Shown here: positions 6,609 to 10,039 of the stretch, one piece after another | Numbering within the stretch: position 1 is the stretch's first letter | Layout: every line of letters starts with the position of its first letter | Assembly: GCA_021157445.1 (NCBI GenBank) | Contig: JAGGWM010000204.1 | Span: 1-10,039 of the forward strand | Direction of reading: 5' to 3' | Length of the DNA: 10,039 bases | From: Thermococcus sp. | Lineage (GTDB): Archaea; Methanobacteriota_B; Thermococci; Thermococcales; Thermococcaceae | Made by a program: the position numbers and the translations under genes | Notes under the pieces: generated by a model | What the model saw: only the letters and a program-made list of their open reading frames with translations | What the model was told of the DNA's origin: nothing | The model's database searches: none

Positions 6609-7461
6609 TCATCTTTAAATCCAAAGCAGAGGCCAATAAAATCAAGCCTCCTCCGATTATTGTTCTTACCGTGGGCACTTCTCCAAAGATTAGTAGCGCA
6701 TACACAACCGCACTAAGAGGGTCAATATAGCTTAAAAGCGCTGCCTCATTTGCTTCTACTTCCTTAAGGCCACCCATATAAATTAGAAGGGCAAATGAAG
6801 TATGAACTATCGCAATAATTCCAACAACCGACAAAGAGTAGAGGGATATTTTTAATCCTTCAAAAGCCCCCACTAGTGGAAAAAGGATCAATGTAGCAAA
6901 AAAGAGTTGAAAAAACGTTAAATACGAGCTTTCGATATCCCTCAAATATCTGCCCAAAATAGTTACGCTGGCATAAAACAAAGCCCCTAAAAACGCAAAA
7001 ATTATTCCCAGAAAATCTTTGCTCTTAAGAGAAATTTCTCCTTGTGTTCCTATTATAAACGCTCCCAGAAGGGCTATAAAAATAAGAATTATCCTTTTTG
7101 TTGTTATTTCTTCTTTAAGAAATATTGCAGATAACATAACGACTATTATTGGTGCCAAATAATAAATAAGAGTTGCTTTTGCTATGTCCGTGTACAAAAC
7201 CGCCGAAAAGAAAAATACCCAATTTAACCCAAGCACAGCTCCCAGCAGAAATACTAAATGTACTTTGGGCTTTATTTCTGAGAATGCTTTTTTAACCCAT
7301 CCAGAATCATTGAGAGTATAGAAAAACAAGAAGATCAAGCTACCCAAAAGCACCCTATAAAAAGCTAATTTCAAACCGCTTAGGTTTGAATATCTGGCAA
7401 AAATTCCCACGCTTCCCCATATAACCATAGAGGCTATTATTTTAGTTCTTCCATAGATCAT
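6604..7461 (-). CDS. EamA/DMT-superfamily permease (285 aa)
   Basis: This is a second permease of the drug/metabolite transporter superfamily, with about ten hydrophobic helices in two EamA repeats. IWGSVGIFARY near the N-terminus and EAALLSYIDPLSAVVYALL in the second half match the family. The substrate cannot be inferred. The frame extends upstream to an ATG at 7488, but the ATG at 7461 is preferred: it has a GGAGGAG site close upstream and overlaps the priS stop as ATGA (7458-7461), implying coupled translation. Only distant resemblance to the 1478-2323 permease is apparent, so they are paralogues in the broad sense rather than a recent duplication. Its stop codon lies within the P1 helix of the convergent rnpB gene. 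Confidence 0.88.
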   Translation of the reverse strand: MIYGRTKIIASMVIWGSVGIFARYSNLSGLKLAFYRVLLGSLIFLFFYTLNDSGWVKKAFSEIKPKVHLVFLLGAVLGLNWVFFFSAVLYTDIAKATLIYYLAPIIVVMLSAIFLKEEITTKRIILIFIALLGAFIIGTQGEISLKSKDFLGIIFAFLGALFYASVTILGRYLRDIESSYLTFFQLFFATLILFPLVGAFEGLKISLYSLSVVGIIAIVHTSFALLIYMGGLKEVEANEAALLSYIDPLSAVVYALLIFGEVPTVRTIIGGGLILLASALDLKMR

Positions 7462-8492
7462 AAGTGCTCCTCCATGTCCTCTTTCCATAGCTTGTATGCT
7501 TCTTTGACTTCTTTTTCCCTAAATCTAGGGACAGCATTTTTAAACGGGTCAAAAGATTCCAGTTCTCTCTCGCTGTTTCCTATATATGTGGCAATAAGAC
7601 CCACCTTCGAATGAAGAGAAGAAGGTAAACGAAGAATCCTCTTTACATCAACAGTTACTTTTCCATCAAAGTATGCTTTTGAAAATATAGTAGATAAGCT
7701 AAACAACCTTAAAAGAGTCTTATATCCAACGCCCTGAGGAAAGGCTGTCAATATGGCTTTTTTTACAAAATTCTCATAAATCTCGTCCCTGCTCTCCATT
7801 ATTAGATTTACTTGTTTTCTATTTAATCCAATGTTCCTTAAGTGATACTCCGAGATTCTCTCGATGAAATAACCAAACCTCAGTCTAAAGACTCTATAAT
7901 AACCTGAAGACAACAACACCTTTCTTTCTTGAATGTCTTCAAATGTAACCTCCTCGGCACTGGAGATATAGCTCAAAATCCTTTCCCTGGCTTTTGAATC
8001 CAACTCCAGGGCCCAATTATCTAGAACTCTAATATGGTAACCTCTACCAGAATAAACAACGTGAATGTTTTCAAACCCGAAGTCTTCTCTCAGGATAACA
8101 AGAGTATCCCTCGCCAGTTCCTTGGCATCCTCAAGACATATCGGACATACCACCCCGGCTTCATGGCTACACCTTTTTAAGGGAAGATCTTTTGCGTCTA
8201 TGTCAAAAACCAGCTCTGCTCCAAGCCAACCACTCATATTTTTTGGATCGTCATACAAGGCTACACTGGAATAGATTGAATAGGGAGCCGTAATTTTTAC
8301 ATAGTCCTCAAGATCTTTAACATCTTGGAACACATTTTTCCTGTCATTAGGGCCTTCGCCAGTATGATCAAATCCAAACTCTCTATTTTCCAAGGTGTCG
8401 ATAATAAACTTTGGAATTTTCTTTGAATTCCATTCTTTTGAATAGTATTTTGCCCTCTCCTCTTTGCTGACTTCCCTAAACAGACTGCTCAT
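7458..8492 (-). CDS. priS: DNA primase catalytic (small) subunit PriS
   Basis: PriS is the polymerising subunit of the archaeal/eukaryotic-type primase and synthesises primers for DNA replication together with PriL. Residue numbers here count from an in-frame GTG at 8501, which adds three residues. The catalytic DID is at D100 and D102, and the third acidic residue D285 lies in VTVDVKRILRLP. SGRGYH at 151-156 belongs to the nucleotide site. The zinc-binding group is C111, H113, C119 and C122. I prefer the ATG at 8492 (344 aa), since the GGTGA at 8503-8499 covers the GTG and the resulting N-terminus aligns better with Pyrococcus p41. The start lies inside the end of priL (17-nt overlap). The region near residues 183-202 seems shorter than in Pyrococcus homologues as I recall them. 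Confidence 0.96.
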   Translation of the reverse strand: MSSLFREVSKEERAKYYSKEWNSKKIPKFIIDTLENREFGFDHTGEGPNDRKNVFQDVKDLEDYVKITAPYSIYSSVALYDDPKNMSGWLGAELVFDIDAKDLPLKRCSHEAGVVCPICLEDAKELARDTLVILREDFGFENIHVVYSGRGYHIRVLDNWALELDSKARERILSYISSAEEVTFEDIQERKVLLSSGYYRVFRLRFGYFIERISEYHLRNIGLNRKQVNLIMESRDEIYENFVKKAILTAFPQGVGYKTLLRLFSLSTIFSKAYFDGKVTVDVKRILRLPSSLHSKVGLIATYIGNSERELESFDPFKNAVPRFREKEVKEAYKLWKEDMEEHL

Positions 8493-9669
8493 TCTTTTCA
8501 CCTTGGCTCTTCTTACTTAAATACAGTTTCCTGAGATAATAGGTTAAAGGATTTTTAATGTATCTACAGTCTTTATCCGGCTTACAGAGCGGGGAAGCAC
8601 TGGATCGTATTTTCTCACAATTGGGAGGAAAATACCACGTTGAATTTCCGCTGTCTTCTAAAGTCGGTTCCAAGGTGTAACCAAAACCTAAATGATACCA
8701 TATGTTTTTGATCTCATTCGGCTGATCTTGGAATAAAGGAGGCTTGCATCTGTTGCCTGCCTGAATTATCAGGGGCAGGATTTCCTCTTTTATTACCCTG
8801 AGATCATTTATGCAGTCCTTAACTTTAACATCCCTTTTAGGGGGGTTAGGACATATCCTAGCATAGCTCAAGAAAGAAGTCAGCAACACCGTTATAGCAT
8901 AGTTTCTTAATCCACTCGGAACGCCTCCTAATGCTATTTTAACACAAGGAGGAAAGAAATCAAAATGCAAAGGCTGAGCAACAGTGCTGAATTTTTCAAC
9001 CCTCTCTTTGAAATATTCCCGAGCAAGCTCACTTAACCTGGAATAAAGTTCCACGTAGTAGTGAGGCAATTCTTCTCTGATGTCATAGAGAATGTTAACC
9101 GCCTTTTCGAGGTTTTTCTCGAAGCTCTTCTTCCACAACTCGATCATCTGGGTTCTGTTTAAATACACATACCCGCTTCTTATGTAAAAATCCTTAAGAG
9201 ATCCCTCGTTCAAGGAGAGAAACTCTTTCAGGGGCATTTTGTATTTAAGAAACATTTCCTCCTTTTCTTCAGGGGGCAATTCTTCATGAAGGGTTTTCTC
9301 AATTATTGTCCTATCTCTCTTCGGAATTTCATTTCCCGATGTTTTTTCTAAGGGAAGTGCAAGTTCATCAAAGTTTTCTGACAATTCTATCTTTGTCAGA
9401 TATATCTTCAGGTTTGCATCCTTAACAAGTTCCATTTCTACTCCATAGGGAGAAAATGCCAAAGCACCTAAGAGAGCATAAAAACTTATCAAATCCTTCC
9501 AATCATTCAAAGTCAACAAATAATCGGGAATTCTACCAGTATTTACCCATCGAACTCTCTCCAGGGCTAGCTCCATGTCCAAATAGTTAGGAATAATATC
9601 AAGTAGCTCGTTGATAGTTTCAAATTCATTTAACAACTCTTGAGCTCGCTTTCCGAATGGATCTAACAT
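8476..9669 (-). CDS. priL: DNA primase large subunit PriL (397 aa)
   Basis: PriL is the non-catalytic partner of PriS; it binds the template and helps primer initiation and length control. The C-terminal iron-sulfur domain shows the four expected cysteines: C242 in FPPCVKIAL, C351 in FPPNCEKI, C362 in SPLCKP and C368 in KDCRYIKNPLTYYLRK. The N-terminal half is helical and matches the Pyrococcus p46 start MLDPF. The frame is open for 62 more codons upstream, but I start at the ATG at 9669 because GGTGAG lies at 9678-9673 and the upstream extension resembles no primase. The TAG lies within priS, 17 nt past its ATG. A promoter candidate is at 9702-9715. The first gene of the primase-permease operon. 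Confidence 0.95.
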   Translation of the reverse strand: MLDPFGKRAQELLNEFETINELLDIIPNYLDMELALERVRWVNTGRIPDYLLTLNDWKDLISFYALLGALAFSPYGVEMELVKDANLKIYLTKIELSENFDELALPLEKTSGNEIPKRDRTIIEKTLHEELPPEEKEEMFLKYKMPLKEFLSLNEGSLKDFYIRSGYVYLNRTQMIELWKKSFEKNLEKAVNILYDIREELPHYYVELYSRLSELAREYFKERVEKFSTVAQPLHFDFFPPCVKIALGGVPSGLRNYAITVLLTSFLSYARICPNPPKRDVKVKDCINDLRVIKEEILPLIIQAGNRCKPPLFQDQPNEIKNIWYHLGFGYTLEPTLEDSGNSTWYFPPNCEKIRSSASPLCKPDKDCRYIKNPLTYYLRKLYLSKKSQGEKNEQSV

Positions 9670-9701
9670 TGGCTCACCTTTTAGAATACTATCTATTTTA
9701 C

Positions 9702-9715
9702 AATAAAACTCTTTT
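9702..9715 (-). promoter_or_regulatory. Candidate BRE/TATA promoter of priL-priS-permease
   Basis: On the minus strand AAAAGA (9715-9710) is followed by GTTTTATT (9709-9702). Transcription starting near 9680 would give a leader of about 11 nt that just includes the GGTGAG ribosome site. The neighbourhood is AT-rich and another TATA-like stretch lies further upstream, so the exact box is uncertain. Confidence 0.5.
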
Positions 9716-9790
9716 GCTGATAGATTATCATAAAAGTTTATCAACTTGTTAGAAATTTTACAACATCCAGAGCATAGTCTGGTACGAACT

Positions 9791-9808
9791 CCAAAAACCT
9801 TATATTTT
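9791..9808 (+). promoter_or_regulatory. Candidate BRE/TATA promoter of the KaiC-like gene
   Basis: CCAAAAAC at 9791-9798 followed by CTTATATTTT at 9799-9808 is a good BRE plus TATA match. Transcription starting near 9830 gives a leader of about 40 nt with the GGTGAT ribosome site at 9858-9863. It is divergent from the priL promoter in the 200-base gap 9670-9869. I see no stable RNA or other feature in the gap. Confidence 0.6.
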
Positions 9809-9869
9809 AAAAGGTAGTAAATCCGATAGACGAAAAAGAGTGTGAAGTATGGCAATAAGGTGATTCATT

Positions 9870-10039
9870 ATGGTAGACGATTTTTCCAAGAAAAGGGTAA
9901 AAAGCGGGATTCCAGGATTTGATGATTTAATTGGAGGGGGATTCCCTGAAGAATCAACCGTCCTTATCACAGGCAGCACTGGGACTGGCAAAACTACTTT
10001 TGTAGCTCAATACATATACAAGGGTGCGGAGGAATATGG
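9870..10039 (+). CDS. KaiC/RadA-like RecA-superfamily ATPase (5' partial)
   Basis: Only the first 56 codons are in the window. The opening KSGIPGFDDLIGGGFPEEST followed by VLITGSTGTGKTTFVAQYIYKG is the typical start of archaeal KaiC-like (KaiC domain, GvpD/RadA-related) ATPases, with Walker A GSTGTGKTT at residues 35-43. Members form ATP-binding oligomers and have been linked to signalling, motility or repair, but the specific role of this copy cannot be told. The ATG at 9870 follows GGTGAT at 9858-9863. Walker B and the C-terminus lie beyond the right edge, so a one- or two-domain architecture cannot be decided. It is transcribed away from priL. Confidence 0.85.
   Translation, partial: MVDDFSKKRVKSGIPGFDDLIGGGFPEESTVLITGSTGTGKTTFVAQYIYKGAEEY

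Noticed and set aside
9670..9855. A 62-codon N-terminal extension of priL, or a separate small gene.
   Set aside because: The start at 9669 has a GGTGAG site and matches the p46 N-terminus; the extension runs through the likely promoter region and resembles nothing recognisable.
9800..9991. Minus-strand open frame overlapping the KaiC-like gene start.
   Set aside because: It is antisense to the Walker A region of a well-supported gene and has no ribosome site or family resemblance.
1..10039. CRISPR repeats, tRNA genes, insertion sequences, toxin-antitoxin pairs or defence genes.
   Set aside because: I looked on both strands and saw no regularly spaced repeats, tRNA T-arm signatures in context, terminal inverted repeats, or transposase-like or defence-type proteins.

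Overview
The window is a compact piece of an archaeal chromosome, very probably from the order Thermococcales (Thermococcus, Pyrococcus or Palaeococcus). Reasons: an archaeal heterodimeric primase (PriS and PriL), an archaeal type A RNase P RNA, a UPF0216/DUF61 protein, GGTGAT-type Shine-Dalgarno sites, BRE/TATA promoters, frequent AGA/AGG and ATA codons, and AT-rich coding DNA in which only the structured RNA gene is GC-rich, as expected in a hyperthermophile. The species cannot be named from this sequence alone.

Layout. (1) 3-134: last 43 codons of an oligopeptide/dipeptide ABC transporter ATPase. (2) 204-2323, + strand: a tight cluster of a two-helix membrane protein, NAD synthetase (nadE) and an EamA/DMT permease, with overlaps or very short gaps. 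(3) 2320-3642, - strand: type I glutamine synthetase (glnA), convergent with the permease and overlapping it by 4 bp. (4) 3864-4554, + strand: a UPF0216 protein, probably on a leaderless mRNA, then a small three-helix membrane protein. (5) 4598-6253: a secreted, membrane-anchored protein with beta-sandwich-like ectodomains, a Ser/Thr linker and a very basic cytoplasmic tail. (6) 6291-6608: RNase P RNA (rnpB), recognised by its closing P1 helix, P4 pseudoknot and conserved blocks. (7) 9669-6604, - strand: priL, priS and a second EamA/DMT permease, overlapping end to start. (8) 9870 to the window end, + strand: a KaiC/RadA-like ATPase, divergent from priL.

The genes are mostly housekeeping: nitrogen assimilation (glnA), NAD synthesis (nadE, whose ammonia-dependent form uses ammonia directly), tRNA 5' processing (rnpB) and replication priming (priL-priS). 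The unfamiliar parts are the surface protein with the basic tail, the two small membrane proteins, and the two permeases attached to nadE and to the primase genes.

I found no CRISPR array, insertion sequence, tRNA or integrase, and I do not see a clearly new multi-gene system. The observations most worth following are the overlap of rnpB with the permease stop codon, the primase-permease coupling, and the surface protein. Several annotated starts lie downstream of the longest open frame because a GGTGA-type site or homologue alignment supports the internal start.
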